The translations under genes and the position numbers were made by a program. Positions 30,681 to 40,270 of a stretch of DNA of 64,000 bases are shown in pieces. The stretch lies in assembly GCA_945882315.1 (NCBI GenBank), contig CAMCWB010000007.1, positions 1-64,000 on the forward strand. Reading direction: 5' to 3'. The stretch comes from Bauldia litoralis. GTDB taxonomy: Bacteria > Pseudomonadota > Alphaproteobacteria > Rhizobiales > Kaistiaceae. Positions within the stretch are counted from its first letter, which is position 1. Every line of letters starts with the position of its first letter. The notes under the pieces are model-generated. The model was not told the origin of the DNA, ran no database searches, and saw nothing but the letters and a program-made list of their open reading frames with translations.

Positions 30681-30703
30681 GGACGGTTTCCCGTTGCCGG
30701 CGA

Positions 30704-31879
30704 TCAGGCGTCGAGCGCGCTACGGATCTGGCCGGCAAGATCGGTGCGCTCCCACGAGAAGCCGCCATCCGACTCCGGCGCGCGGCCAAAATGGCCGTAG
30801 GCCGAGGTCCGCGCATAGATCGGCCGGTTGAGGCTGAGATGCTGGCGGATGCCGCGCGGCGACAGATCCATCACCTCGGAGAGAACCTTCTCGAGCTTGC
30901 CTTCGTCGACCCGGCCGGTGCCGTGCAGGTCGACATAGACCGAAAGCGGCTTGGCGACGCCGATCGCGTAGGAGACCTGGATCGTGCAGCGGTCGGCGAC
31001 ATCGGCGGCGACGACGTTCTTGGCGAGATAGCGGGCGGCGTAGGCGGCCGAACGATCGACCTTGGTCGGATCCTTGCCGGAGAAAGCGCCGCCGCCATGC
31101 GGTGCGGCGCCGCCATAGGTGTCGACGATGATCTTGCGGCCGGTCAGGCCGCAATCGCCGTCCGGTCCGCCGATGACGAATTTACCGGTCGGGTTGACGT
31201 GCCAGGCGGTGGTGCCGTTGACCCAGCCCTCGGGCAGCGCCTTGCGGACGAGCGGCTCGACGACGGCGCGGACGTCTTCCGAGCTCATGGTCTCGTCGAG
31301 ATGCTGGGTGGAGACGACGATCGACGTCGCCTTGACCGGCTTGCCGTTCTGATAAAGCACGGTCACCTGGCTCTTGGCGTCGGGGCCGAGCATCGGGGCA
31401 GCGCCCGACTTCCGTGCATCGTTCATCAGCTTCAGGATGCGGTGGGCGTAGTAGATCGGCGCCGGCATCAGCTCCGGCGTCTCGCGGCAGGCATAGCCGA
31501 ACATGATGCCCTGGTCGCCGGCGCCCTCGTCCTTGTTGCCGCTGGCATCGACGCCCTGGGCGATGTCGGCCGACTGGGCGTGCAGGAGAATTTCGACATT
31601 CGCCTTCTCCCAATGGAAGCCGTCCTGCTCGTAGCCGATGTCGCGAATGGCCTCGCGGGTGAGATTCTCGATCATGGCCGGGGTGATCGAGGATGGGCCC
31701 CTCACCTCGCCGGCGATGACCACCCGGTTGGTGGTGGCGAGCGTCTCGCAGGCGACGCGGGCTTCCGGCATCGCCGCAAGATACGCATCAACGACAGTAT
31801 CGGAAATCCGGTCGCAAACCTTGTCCGGATGGCCTTCGGAAACGGATTCACTGGTGAAATGATAGGAGGCTCGTGCCAC
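30704..31879 (-). CDS. metK: S-adenosylmethionine synthetase
   Basis: 391 aa starting at GTG, 9 nt after GGGGAA. Motifs: [18 protein letters not shown] (ATP binding), [17 protein letters not shown] and [19 protein letters not shown]. It makes SAM from methionine and ATP. Unlike ahcY it has no GATATAAAGA palindrome upstream; the leader instead contains two stem-loops. Confidence 0.98.
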   Translation of the reverse strand: MARASYHFTSESVSEGHPDKVCDRISDTVVDAYLAAMPEARVACETLATTNRVVIAGEVRGPSSITPAMIENLTREAIRDIGYEQDGFHWEKANVEILLHAQSADIAQGVDASGNKDEGAGDQGIMFGYACRETPELMPAPIYYAHRILKLMNDARKSGAAPMLGPDAKSQVTVLYQNGKPVKATSIVVSTQHLDETMSSEDVRAVVEPLVRKALPEGWVNGTTAWHVNPTGKFVIGGPDGDCGLTGRKIIVDTYGGAAPHGGGAFSGKDPTKVDRSAAYAARYLAKNVVAADVADRCTIQVSYAIGVAKPLSVYVDLHGTGRVDEGKLEKVLSEVMDLSPRGIRQHLSLNRPIYARTSAYGHFGRAPESDGGFSWERTDLAGQIRSALDA

Positions 31880-31903
31880 GGATCGTGTTCCCCAATAGTG
31901 CGC

Positions 31904-31957
31904 CTGCCATGACGCGACGCGTTGTTCTGGCAGCGAGGCCGGTAATAATCAACCGGC
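31904..31957 (-). other. Two stem-loops in the metK leader
   Basis: Arms GCCGGT/ACCGGC (31938-31943 and 31952-31957, 8-nt loop) and CTGCCA/TGGCAG (31904-31909 and 31928-31933). They lie between xre and the metK start. They do not fit any SAM-sensing riboswitch consensus that I can recall, so no function is claimed. Confidence 0.3.
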
Positions 31958-32036
31958 AAACCGCCTCACTTTGTCATGCGGGATCATCCAGCGCAGACGA
32001 CTGCGCCGATTCCAAGTCCTCGCGAAGGGGTGGGCT

Positions 32037-32058
32037 TAAAGAGGCGGCTTAGCCGCCT
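32037..32058 (-). terminator. Weak terminator overlapping the xre stop codon
   Basis: On the minus strand a 7-bp stem AGGCGGC/GCCGCCT with the TAA stop as its loop is followed by CTTTAAG. The short T-run makes it weak, and read-through to metK is likely. Confidence 0.4.
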
Positions 32059-32462
32059 TCTTCTTCACCGGCGACGGCCCGCACAAGATCGATGATCCGG
32101 CGCCGCAGCTTCGCATCCTTGATGCGGACGAAGGCCTTGTTCAGCTGAATGCCTTCCGAGCTCGACAGGAAATCGACGACATAGTCGCGACCGCCGCTTT
32201 CGGCGAGGCTTGCCGCTTCGGCGGGCGTGCCCGGTGCATCTTCGAAGAAGAAGGCAACCGGGACGGTGAGCACGGTCGCGATATGCTGCAGCCGGCTGGC
32301 ACCGATGCGATTCGTGCCCTTTTCGTATTTCTGGATCTGCTGGAAAGTGATGCCGAGCGCTTCGCCCAGCTTTTCCTGACTCATGCCTAGCATCATGCGT
32401 CGAAGTCTGACCCGACTACCGACATGAATGTCGATCGGGTTAGGCTGCTTTTTATTGGCCAT
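32049..32462 (-). CDS. XRE/SinR-type helix-turn-helix regulator
   Basis: 137 aa from the ATG of MANKKQPNPIDIHVGSRVRL. The HTH covers about residues 15-70 (LRRMMLGMSQEKLGEALGITFQ, YEKGTNRIGASRLQHIA). A C-terminal region (VDFLSSSEGIQLNKAFVRI) resembles other Rhizobiales regulators of this type. Its place between lnt and metK is conserved in the order, where it is thought to have a regulatory or cell-cycle role, though its targets are not shown here. Confidence 0.88.
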   Translation of the reverse strand: MANKKQPNPIDIHVGSRVRLRRMMLGMSQEKLGEALGITFQQIQKYEKGTNRIGASRLQHIATVLTVPVAFFFEDAPGTPAEAASLAESGGRDYVVDFLSSSEGIQLNKAFVRIKDAKLRRRIIDLVRAVAGEEEGG

Positions 32463-32645
32463 TGCGGCTCTCTTCTCTCGCCGCCTGACGGCCGACGGCT
32501 TGCTGTCGTTCCTGAACGCGCCAACGAAGCCCGGCAAAAGAGCCGGACTCCCGAAGCGGCAGTGCGGCGCGCGTCGTCCGCACGCACCGCATTGTCTATG
32601 AACTCAGGTCGCAATCAATATTTTGGACCCCCCTCGTGATTTGTG

Positions 32646-34259
32646 TCAATTGCGCGAAATCCTCCGCGGGGACTGCCCAATTGTCGCAACACAAAGCGTG
32701 AAAACCATGAGAAACGGGAAGATCCAGACCCCGTAGAGGGAAAACACCGTCTGCGGCAAAGCGACCGGCAGTTCGCCGTCGACGACGCCGGCCTCGCCGA
32801 CGTCGAGGCTTGAACGCACCCGGCCGTATGAATCGACGATCGCCGAAATTCCAGAATTGGCGGCGCGGACGAGTGGCAATCCTTCCTCCACGGCGCGCAG
32901 GCGCGCCTGGAGAAAATGCTGGCGTGGCCCCGGCGTGTCGCCGAACCAGGCATCGTTGGTGAGATTGAGGAGCCAGCCGGGCCGCTCGCCCGGCGCCGTG
33001 ACCTCGCCGGGAAAAATGATCTCGTAGCAGATCAGGGGCGCGGCCGGCGGTGCACCGGCAATCGCCAGGTTGCGGCGCGCGGTGCCGGCGGAGAAGCCGC
33101 CGGGGAGGCTGGTGAGCTGGCGGAGGCCGAGTGATTCGAGCGCCGACTGGAAAGGCAGGAACTCGCCGAAGGGAACGAGGTGGACCTTGTCGTAGGCCGA
33201 CAGGATCTCGCCGTCATCGCCGATGACGTAGACGCTGTTGAAGACGCGCTCGGAGAGCGTCGCTTCGGTGCGTTCGGCCCGGGCCGCGCCGGTGATCAGC
33301 GTCGTCCCCTGCGGCAGGAGCGCCGCGATGGCGGCCAGCGCATCCGGACGGTCGGTGAGGAAAAACGGAAAGGCCGATTCGGGCCAGACGAGATGGGTGG
33401 CGCTGGCGATGCCGCTCCCCTCCGGCGACGGCGCTGCGTCGCTCAATTCAAGGTGGCGGCGGAAGATCGCGTCCTCGTTCTCGTCCTGCCATTTCTCGTT
33501 CTGGGCGATGGCCGGCTGGACGATGCGCAGACGCGTTTCCGGAACCACGGCGTCGGAGGCGCCGGCAAGCCGTACGAGCCCGAAGCCGGCATGGACAGCC
33601 ACCAGCAGCGCCGCAGCGCCCATGAACAGCAGGCGGCCGCGCCGGCCATCCCTCTCCGCCGAGGCGAGAACCGCCGGCGCCGCGAAGATGATGAAGGCGG
33701 CGAGCGTCAGCCCCCAGAGGCCCACGATCGAAGCCGACTGCATCATCACCGGGATCGGGGTCAGCGTGTAGCCGAAGGCGTTCCAGGGGAAGCCAGTCAG
33801 GACATGGCCGCGCAGCCATTCGGCGCCGGCGAAGGCAACGCCGAGGACCAGGATCCGCGGCCAGCCGTCCGGCCAGACAAGACGGGCGGCTGCGGCCGCG
33901 AGACCCCAGAACAGCGCCAGGCCGGCCGGCATGGCGAGGACCGCGACCGGCAGGAGCCAGGTGAACTTATCGGCGTCGACGAGGAAGGCGGCGCCGATCC
34001 ACCAGAGGCCGGCCAGGAAATAGCCGAAGCCGAAAGCCCAGCCGACCAGCGCCGCCGGCATCAGGCGGCCGATCGCGCCGCGACCGTCGCCCGGTACGGC
34101 GCCGTCGATCAGCCAGACGAGGACCGGCAGAGTCAGCCAGAGAACGGGAAAGGCGGAGAATGGCGGCAGGGCGAGTGCCGACAAAGCCCCGGCGGCAAGC
34201 GCCACGGCGAAGCGCCGCCAGCCCCAGAGCACGATGATCGCATCGGCGATGATGCGCAT
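32646..34259 (-). CDS. lnt: Apolipoprotein N-acyltransferase
   Basis: 537 aa inner-membrane protein. Several transmembrane segments precede a nitrilase-like domain with the catalytic Glu in VWPESAFPF, Lys in YDKVHLVPFGEFLP and Cys in LICYEIIFPGE. It adds the third acyl chain to lipoproteins. It is preceded (in transcription order) by corC across a repeat-rich 136-bp gap. Confidence 0.96.
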   Translation of the reverse strand: MRIIADAIIVLWGWRRFAVALAAGALSALALPPFSAFPVLWLTLPVLVWLIDGAVPGDGRGAIGRLMPAALVGWAFGFGYFLAGLWWIGAAFLVDADKFTWLLPVAVLAMPAGLALFWGLAAAAARLVWPDGWPRILVLGVAFAGAEWLRGHVLTGFPWNAFGYTLTPIPVMMQSASIVGLWGLTLAAFIIFAAPAVLASAERDGRRGRLLFMGAAALLVAVHAGFGLVRLAGASDAVVPETRLRIVQPAIAQNEKWQDENEDAIFRRHLELSDAAPSPEGSGIASATHLVWPESAFPFFLTDRPDALAAIAALLPQGTTLITGAARAERTEATLSERVFNSVYVIGDDGEILSAYDKVHLVPFGEFLPFQSALESLGLRQLTSLPGGFSAGTARRNLAIAGAPPAAPLICYEIIFPGEVTAPGERPGWLLNLTNDAWFGDTPGPRQHFLQARLRAVEEGLPLVRAANSGISAIVDSYGRVRSSLDVGEAGVVDGELPVALPQTVFSLYGVWIFPFLMVFTLCVATIGQSPRRISRN

Positions 34260-34290
34260 TGGGCGCTTCTGATTCCCGAATCGCTGGAGG

Positions 34291-34391
34291 GCGAATAGCG
34301 AATAGGGAGTAGCGAAAAGTGAGCGAATAGGGAAATAGCGAGTAGCGAATAGAGTTGAAACTACGCGCTATTCGCTACTCCCTATTCGCTC
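34291..34391. repeat. Short tandem and inverted repeats between corC and lnt
   Basis: A GCGAATAG/GGGAGTAGCG unit occurs at 34291-34314 and, with an 8-nt insertion, at 34321-34352, and its inverse copy occurs at 34368-34391. GCGAATAGGGAGTAGCG at 34298-34314 is an exact reverse complement of part of the inverse copy. The array can fold into a long hairpin right after the corC stop, so it may end or protect the transcript. Confidence 0.7.
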
Positions 34392-34395
34392 TCGA

Positions 34396-35448
34396 TCACG
34401 CTTCGGACGCTGCGCCCGTGCTGACTTTTTGCAGGCGCCGCCGCGGCTCGGGACGCGGCGATCCCGCCGGCCTTCGATAGATGCGGAGGCGCTTGATGCG
34501 GCGCGGATCGGCGTCGAGAATCTCGAACTCGAAGCCGCCAGGCCCGGCGATGAGCTCGCCGCGGACCGGAATACGGCCGATGAGGCTGTAGACCAGCCCG
34601 CCGATCGTATCGACATCCTCGCTGTCGTCGCCGCGGACGAAATCCGCGCCGATCGCCGCCTGGACCTCGTCGAGGTCGGCGCGCGCATCGGCCAGGAAGA
34701 CGCCGTCGCCATCGCCGACGATCATCGCGCTGGAGGCGTCGTCATATTCGTCCTCGATATCGCCGACGACCATCTCGATGATATCCTCCAGCGACACGAC
34801 GCCGTCGGTGCCGCCATACTCGTCGATGACGAGGGCGAGCTGCATGCGTGTCGCCTGCATCGACGCCAGCAGCACCGGCACCGGCATCGACGGCGGCACG
34901 AAGAGGATGTTGCGGACGAGATCGGCCTCGGCAAGATTCTTTGCGAGGTCGATCTTGGTGAGATCGATGGGCTGCTTGACGCCGTCCTGCATCGGCTCGG
35001 GGCCGGCCGCGGCAAGCGTCATATAGGCCATCAGATCCTTGATGTGGACGAAGCCGACGGGATCGTCGAGCGTCTCGCGGAAGACCGGCATGCGCGAATG
35101 GCCGGATTCGCGGAACTCGAGCAGCATGTCGCCGACCGACGTGCCGATGTCGACGGCATAGATGTCGGCGCGCGGCACCATGACGTCATCGACGCGAACG
35201 TCGCGAAGCCTGAGGATGTTGGAAAGCATCGCCCGTTCTTCGGGCGCAAAGGCGCTGGCGACCTCGTCATCGGCAAGCGCTTCGGCAAGATCCTCGCGGA
35301 TCGAGGAAGCGGCCTTGAGGCCTAATGCCGCCTTGAGGCGATCGAGCCAGGTCTCCTGGAAGTGAGGCTCGCCGCCGTTTCCTATTCGACTACTATCAGG
35401 GTCGGAAGACTGTTCGGACTTACTACTTTGCGATTCTGAGTCGTTCAT
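34396..35448 (-). CDS. corC: CorC/HlyC-family CBS-domain protein
   Basis: 350 aa. A disordered Ser/Asp-rich N-terminus is followed by RVDDVMVPRADIYAV and a CBS pair (about 95-235, with SRMPVFRETLDDPVGFVHIKD and LALVIDEYGGTDGVVSLEDI), then the CorC/HlyC C-terminal domain with IGGLVYSLIGRIPVRGE. No transmembrane DUF21 domain is present, so it matches soluble CorC (magnesium/cobalt efflux accessory). In this gene order it follows ybeY. Confidence 0.92.
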   Translation of the reverse strand: MNDSESQSSKSEQSSDPDSSRIGNGGEPHFQETWLDRLKAALGLKAASSIREDLAEALADDEVASAFAPEERAMLSNILRLRDVRVDDVMVPRADIYAVDIGTSVGDMLLEFRESGHSRMPVFRETLDDPVGFVHIKDLMAYMTLAAAGPEPMQDGVKQPIDLTKIDLAKNLAEADLVRNILFVPPSMPVPVLLASMQATRMQLALVIDEYGGTDGVVSLEDIIEMVVGDIEDEYDDASSAMIVGDGDGVFLADARADLDEVQAAIGADFVRGDDSEDVDTIGGLVYSLIGRIPVRGELIAGPGGFEFEILDADPRRIKRLRIYRRPAGSPRPEPRRRLQKVSTGAASEA

Positions 35449-35475
35449 CTCTCTCTACAGGCGCAAACGCGCCTC

Positions 35476-35976
35476 TCAACGTTGTCGGGAATAGGGATCG
35501 GCTATGCCGAGCCCGCCTAGAATGGCGGTTTCCAGCCCTTCCATCAGTTTGGCCTCACCGTCATCCTCGTGATCATAACCGAGAATGTGCAGGAAGCCAT
35601 GCAGGATCAGATGGGCCAGATGCGCCTCGAGGGTCAAGCCCCCGGCCGCGGCCTCGCGGGAAACGGTCTCCTCCGCCAGCACGACATCGCCGAGAATTGG
35701 CCCCATGCGGCCGTTTTTCAAGGGCGCGCCTGGAAAGGAAAGGACATTGGTCGGCTTGTCCTTCTTCCGGAACTTACGGTTAAGCAACCGGATATGGGCG
35801 TCATCGGTGAAGGCCAGCGACAGCTCGGCGCCTCCGGCGAGGTCGAGTTGCAACGCGACATTCGCAGCCGTAACGACCTTTTCGGCGATCTTCTTCAGCC
35901 GCGGCCGTGACGGCCAGTCGCCCGCCTCGACCAGGATGTCGAGGGCGATCGGGAGCGTGCTTTTCGCCTTCGGCAA
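35476..35976 (-). CDS. ybeY: Endoribonuclease YbeY
   Basis: 166 aa starting at TTG (35976), 10 nt after the phoH stop; the open frame runs on inside phoH but the protein would be much longer than the family. Zinc-binding H3XH5XH is present as HLILHGFLHILGYDH, and NVLSFPG is a family motif. It acts in 16S rRNA 3' maturation and ribosome quality control. The start codon is inferred from length and position; no strong ribosome site is visible. Confidence 0.93.
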   Translation of the reverse strand: MPKAKSTLPIALDILVEAGDWPSRPRLKKIAEKVVTAANVALQLDLAGGAELSLAFTDDAHIRLLNRKFRKKDKPTNVLSFPGAPLKNGRMGPILGDVVLAEETVSREAAAGGLTLEAHLAHLILHGFLHILGYDHEDDGEAKLMEGLETAILGGLGIADPYSRQR

Positions 35977-35986
35977 GCGGTGCTGC

Positions 35987-37018
35987 TCAGACGCTCTCGC
36001 CGCGACCGGCGGCCGCGGCGGCGTCATAGGCCTCGACGATGCGGCCGACGAGCGGATGACGGACGACATCGGCGGCGGTGAAGCGAATCTGGGCGATGCC
36101 GGCGACGCCGCGCAGCAGCGTCGTCGCCTCGACGAGGCCGGAAACATGGCCGGGCGGCAGGTCGATCTGGGTCGGATCGCCGGTGACGATCATGCGCGAA
36201 TTCTCGCCGAGGCGGGTCAGGAACATCTTCATCTGCATCGATGTCGTGTTCTGCGCCTCGTCGAGGATGACGATGGCATTGGTCAGGGTGCGGCCGCGCA
36301 TGAAGGCGAGCGGCGCCACCTCGATCACCTCGGAATCGAGCGCCCGCTCGACCTTTTCCGGCGGCATCATGTCGTAGAGCGCGTCGTAGAGCGGGCGGAG
36401 ATAAGGATCGACCTTCTCCTTCATGTCGCCGGGCAGGAAGCCGAGGCGCTCGCCGGCCTCGACGGCCGGACGCGACAGGATCAGCTTGTCGACGGCGCCG
36501 CGCTCCAGCATGGCGGCGGCATAGGCGACGGCGAGATAGGTCTTGCCGGTGCCGGCCGGACCGATGCCGAAGACGAGCTCGGCCCGGTCGAAGGCGCGGA
36601 TATAGGCATCCTGGACGGGTGTGCGGGCCATCACGGTGCGGCGCCGCGTCGAGATCTGCGCCATGGCGAGACGGCCGCGCGGTTCGAGGCTCGGCAGCGA
36701 GAGCTGATCGTCAGCTGCCTCCGCCATGCGGATGGCGCCGTCGACGTCGCCGGGCGCCAGCTCGTGGCCCTTTTGGAGGCGGCCATAGAGGATATCGAGG
36801 GCGAGGCGGGCGCGGTTCAGCGCCTCGGGCTCGCCGCGGATTGTCACCTGGTTGCCGCGGGCCGCGGCCTCGACGCCGAGGCGCTGCTCGATCATGGCGA
36901 GGTTCTGGTCGAACTCGCCGAACAGCGCCGGGATCAGGCGATTGTCATCGAAGGCGACGACGACATGGCCACGTTCATCGGACCGGCCAATCTCGCCAGC
37001 CATCGGCCGCAGGGTCAC
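35987..37018 (-). CDS. phoH: PhoH-family ATPase
   Basis: 343 aa starting at GTG overlapping the miaB stop (GTGA). [15 protein letters not shown] (Walker A), [18 protein letters not shown] and LDEAQNTT (Walker B) mark the PhoH domain. The N-terminal part has a KH-like segment (about 60-110). PhoH and YbeY are regularly linked and are thought to act on RNA. Confidence 0.94.
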   Translation of the reverse strand: MTLRPMAGEIGRSDERGHVVVAFDDNRLIPALFGEFDQNLAMIEQRLGVEAAARGNQVTIRGEPEALNRARLALDILYGRLQKGHELAPGDVDGAIRMAEAADDQLSLPSLEPRGRLAMAQISTRRRTVMARTPVQDAYIRAFDRAELVFGIGPAGTGKTYLAVAYAAAMLERGAVDKLILSRPAVEAGERLGFLPGDMKEKVDPYLRPLYDALYDMMPPEKVERALDSEVIEVAPLAFMRGRTLTNAIVILDEAQNTTSMQMKMFLTRLGENSRMIVTGDPTQIDLPPGHVSGLVEATTLLRGVAGIAQIRFTAADVVRHPLVGRIVEAYDAAAAAGRGESV

Positions 37019-38448
37019 GCGGTTGCCTCCATCGGCAGGGGGATGCGGGGTTCGGCGGCAGGCGCCGCCAGGCGGCCATTGAGGCTGTTGGTGCCGAGCG
37101 TCTCGATCACCACGCGGCCGATCGTGCCGATCAGGGTTGCGGATGCATCGACATGGACGGGAAGCAGCCAGGGCGAGCGGCCGACGATCTGGCCGGGGCG
37201 CTTGCCCTTGCGCTCGAACAGGACTTCCGCCGTGCGACCGACCGTCGAGGCGTTGAAGACGCGGGCGTGGCGGTTGACCGAGGCCTGCAGGCGCTGGAGG
37301 CGCTCGGACTTCTCGGCTTCCGGGACCTGGTCGGCCTGCGTCGCCGCCGGCGTGCCGGGGCGCGGGCTGTATTTGAAGGAGAAGGCCGCCGCGTAGCCGA
37401 CGGTATCGATGATCGACAGCGTGTCGGCGAAATCGGCCTCGGTCTCGCCGGGGAAGCCGACGATGAAATCGCAGGACAGGGCGATGTCCGGGCGCGCGGC
37501 GCGGACGCGGTCAACGAGGCGAAGATAATCGGCGCGGCTGTGGCGGCGGTTCATGGCCGCCAGGATGCGGTCGGAGCCGGACTGCACCGGCAGGTGCAGA
37601 TAGGGCATCAGCGCCGGCAGATCACGATGCGCGGCGATCAGGGCGTCATCCATATCGCGCGGATGGCTGGTGGTGTAGCGGAGGCGATCGAGCCCCGGGA
37701 TCTCGGCAAGGTGAAAAAGCAGCCGGCCAAGCCCCCAGTCGTTTCCGTCGGGGCCTTCCCCATGCCAGGCATTGACGTTCTGGCCGAGCAGCGTGACCTC
37801 GCGGACGCCATGCGCCACCAGCCGCTGCGCCTCGGCGGCGATCGCGGCGACCGGGCGCGAGACCTCGGCGCCGCGCGTGTAAGGGACGACGCAGAAGGTG
37901 CAGAACTTGTCGCAGCCTTCCTGGACGGTGAGGAAAGCGGAATAGTTCTTGTCTCTTGTTGCTTCCCGGTCGAGCCTACGGCTCTCCTCGCCTCTTGGGA
38001 GGCCATCGAGAACGCTGAACTTCTGGGCGACGGCGAAATCCGTCTCGATCGAGCGCTTGCCGGCGGCCGCATCGGCGACCAGGGCCGGCAGGCGCTGGTA
38101 GGATTGCGGGCCGACGACGAGGTCGACGGCCGGGGCACGGCGCATGATCTCGGCGCCTTCGGCCTGGGCGACGCAGCCGGCGACGCCGATCAGCACCTTG
38201 CGACCGGCTTCGGCCGCCTCGCCCTTCAGCACGCGCAGGCGGCCGAGCTCGGAATAGACCTTCTCGGAGGCCCGCTCGCGGATGTGGCAGGTGTTGAGCA
38301 GGATGAGATCGGCGGATTCTGCCGTCTCCGCGGCGGCGTAGCCGGCGGTCGCGAGAGCGTCCATCATCCTTTCGGAATCATAGACGTTCATCTGGCAGCC
38401 ATAGGTCTTGACGAAGACTTTCTTCAGGTCTCGATCCAATCCGCTCAT
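37015..38448 (-). CDS. miaB: tRNA-2-methylthio-N6-dimethylallyladenosine synthase MiaB
   Basis: 477 aa from the ATG of [21 protein letters not shown]; a GTG eight codons upstream is an alternative. N-terminal cysteines: [15 protein letters not shown] and [10 protein letters not shown]. Radical-SAM motif: [15 protein letters not shown] domain forms the C-terminus. It adds the methylthio group at A37. Start choice follows family length; neither start has a clear ribosome site. Confidence 0.96.
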   Translation of the reverse strand: MSGLDRDLKKVFVKTYGCQMNVYDSERMMDALATAGYAAAETAESADLILLNTCHIRERASEKVYSELGRLRVLKGEAAEAGRKVLIGVAGCVAQAEGAEIMRRAPAVDLVVGPQSYQRLPALVADAAAGKRSIETDFAVAQKFSVLDGLPRGEESRRLDREATRDKNYSAFLTVQEGCDKFCTFCVVPYTRGAEVSRPVAAIAAEAQRLVAHGVREVTLLGQNVNAWHGEGPDGNDWGLGRLLFHLAEIPGLDRLRYTTSHPRDMDDALIAAHRDLPALMPYLHLPVQSGSDRILAAMNRRHSRADYLRLVDRVRAARPDIALSCDFIVGFPGETEADFADTLSIIDTVGYAAAFSFKYSPRPGTPAATQADQVPEAEKSERLQRLQASVNRHARVFNASTVGRTAEVLFERKGKRPGQIVGRSPWLLPVHVDASATLIGTIGRVVIETLGTNSLNGRLAAPAAEPRIPLPMEATA

Positions 38449-38565
38449 CACATCAGGCGCTTGGCCGAGCACCGCAGACGCCTGCAGCAGTGGGCCATGG
38501 CCGTCATCCGTTCCTAGCGCCTTTTGGCTTCCGGGAGAATAGCCCGCCGAGTTGACGGAATTGCG

Positions 38566-39009
38566 TCAACGCTCGTCGGCCGGCTTGGCGCCGAGCGGCA
38601 CCGCGTAGAGTTCGAGGCGATGGTCGACCAGCCGGAAGCCAAGGCGCTCGGCGATCAGCTTCTGCAGGGCCTCGATTTCCTCGTTGCGGAATTCGATGAC
38701 CTCGCCCGAGCGGAGATCGATCAGATGATCGTGATGCTCGTCGGGGACCGGCTCATAACGGCTGCGGCCGGCGCCGAAATCATGGCGGGCGATGACGCCG
38801 GCATCCTCGAAGAGCTTCACCGTCCGGTAGACGGTGGCGATCGAGATGTGCGGATCGACTGCGGAGGCGCGACGATAGAGCTCCTCGACATCGGGATGGT
38901 CGGTCGCCGCTTCCAGCACGCGGGCAATGACCCGGCGCTGCTCGGTCATGCGCATGCCCTTGGCGACGCAGACCTCTTCGATGCTCTGAAGCGATTTTTC
39001 GGTAGCCAA
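38566..39009 (-). CDS. fur: Fur-family metal regulator (Fur/Mur)
   Basis: 147 aa starting at TTG (TTG GCT ACC GAA), with GGAAC upstream; the frame continues without support for 64 codons. Winged helix: MRMTEQRRVIARVLEAATDHPDVEELY and SIATVYRTVKLFEDAGVI. Metal-site residues are in HHDHLIDLRSG; no CXXC pair is seen at the C-terminus. In Rhizobiales the protein at this locus is often Mur, sensing manganese, so which metal it senses here is unresolved. Confidence 0.92.
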   Translation of the reverse strand: MATEKSLQSIEEVCVAKGMRMTEQRRVIARVLEAATDHPDVEELYRRASAVDPHISIATVYRTVKLFEDAGVIARHDFGAGRSRYEPVPDEHHDHLIDLRSGEVIEFRNEEIEALQKLIAERLGFRLVDHRLELYAVPLGAKPADER

Positions 39010-39040
39010 AATGCCAGTTCCGTCTATCGGGTCCTTCGCG

Positions 39041-39529
39041 TTACCGAAGTTGTAGGCGCATGACAAGCGCGCTGCCTTCCGGGTCGACGCCCTTGCGATA
39101 ATAGCCTTTTCGCACGCCCACGTCCTCGAATCCGAGCGAGCGATAGAGCCCGATGGCGGGCTCATTGCCGCGGTCGACCTCGAGGAAGCAGGCGGCGACA
39201 TGCTCGCGATAGAGGCGGCGCATCGCCTCCTCCATCAGAAGGCGGCCATGGCCCTTGCCGCGGCTGGCCCGCGATACGGCGACGGTCAGGATCTCGGCTT
39301 CGTCGGCGGCGGTGTGCACGATGATGAAGCCGAGCATCCGGCGCCTGCCGAAAATCGATTCGCGCCGGACGCCGAGCGTGAAGGCGTTGCCGCCATTCAT
39401 CAGCGCGGTGAAATCCTCGGCGCTCCAGGCGCGGGCGAAGGCGTCGGCGTGGATGTCGACCAGCGACTCGGCATCGGCGGAGCGGGCGGCGTCGATGAAG
39501 ATGCGGGCGCGCGGCAGGAGACCCATCAT
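39041..39529 (-). CDS. rimI: RimI-like ribosomal protein S18 N-acetyltransferase
   Basis: 162 aa GNAT fold. LTVAVSRASRGKGHGRLLM is the acetyl-CoA-binding motif, and FLEVDRGNEPAIGLYRSLGFEDVGVRKGYY is typical of RimI. The ATG overlaps the tsaB stop by 4 nt. RimI acetylates the S18 N-terminus; other N-terminal substrates are possible. Confidence 0.92.
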   Translation of the reverse strand: MMGLLPRARIFIDAARSADAESLVDIHADAFARAWSAEDFTALMNGGNAFTLGVRRESIFGRRRMLGFIIVHTAADEAEILTVAVSRASRGKGHGRLLMEEAMRRLYREHVAACFLEVDRGNEPAIGLYRSLGFEDVGVRKGYYRKGVDPEGSALVMRLQLR

Positions 39530-40191
39530 CGGCGGGCGACTGCTTTTGCCGCCTGCGGCTTGGCGTCGGGCGGACGCAGGTATAACGGCCGCGGCGGCGA
39601 CCCGTCGGGGATCGCGGCACGGCCGAGCGCGGCGACAGCGAGGATATCGGGCGAGGCCCGGCGATGGAGGATGGTCACGTCTTGCTCCGCCTGCGCGGCG
39701 ACCAGATCGGCGCCGCTCCCGGCGAGAGCATCGCCCAGCTCGAGCAGCGACGCAAAATAACCGGCCGGACCGACTTCCGCGGCCGTTGCCGGCGTGCCGT
39801 CGGCGTGGAAGCGCTGGCCGTAGATCTCGTCGCGGCGGGCATCGAGGACGGCCATGACCGGCACGGCGCCGGCGGTATCGCGGACCGAGCGCGCATGCGC
39901 TTCCAGCGTGCCCACGCCGACGACCGGACGGCCGGTGACCAGCGCGAAGCCGCGGGCCGCGGCAATGCCGACACGCAGCCCGGTGAAGGAGCCGGGGCCG
40001 ACGGTGACGGCGATTCGATCAAGATCGGGGAAGCCGAGGCCGACCTCACGCATGGCGCTTTCAACCATGCCGACGAGGCGCTCGGCATGGCCGCGGCCGA
40101 GGATTTCCGAGACGACGACCGGCGTGCCGCTCTCGGTGAGGACGGCGACCGAGCAGGCTTCCATTGCGGTGTCGATCGCGAGGAGCTTCAT
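39526..40191 (-). CDS. tsaB: tRNA t6A synthesis protein TsaB
   Basis: 221 aa from the ATG of MKLLAIDTAMEACSVAVL; an ATG four codons upstream is an alternative, and neither has a clear ribosome site. ASKHA fold with GPGSFTGLRVGIAAARGFAL and LDARRDEIYG. It supports TsaD in making t6A. The cognate TsaE is fused to a kinase at 3.3-4.8 kb. Confidence 0.95.
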   Translation of the reverse strand: MKLLAIDTAMEACSVAVLTESGTPVVVSEILGRGHAERLVGMVESAMREVGLGFPDLDRIAVTVGPGSFTGLRVGIAAARGFALVTGRPVVGVGTLEAHARSVRDTAGAVPVMAVLDARRDEIYGQRFHADGTPATAAEVGPAGYFASLLELGDALAGSGADLVAAQAEQDVTILHRRASPDILAVAALGRAAIPDGSPPRPLYLRPPDAKPQAAKAVARR

Positions 40192-40270
40192 GAAAAGCGG
40201 CATAGGACGGCCGGCGAACCCTGTCGAGGCACGTCCACGGACTAGCTCAATGAAAGCCTTCCGAGGCCGC

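Noticed and set aside
31880-31940. SAM/SAH riboswitch before metK
   Set aside because: ATTGGGGA near the start resembles part of the motif, but the pairing CCCC-type loop and the conserved hairpin core are absent.
37960-38000. Possible small insertion in miaB
   Set aside because: The stretch lies in the variable region before the radical-SAM motif and keeps frame.
38551-38570. GTTGACG/CGTCAAC hairpin at the fur stop
   Set aside because: Seven-base stem without T-run; it may be chance.
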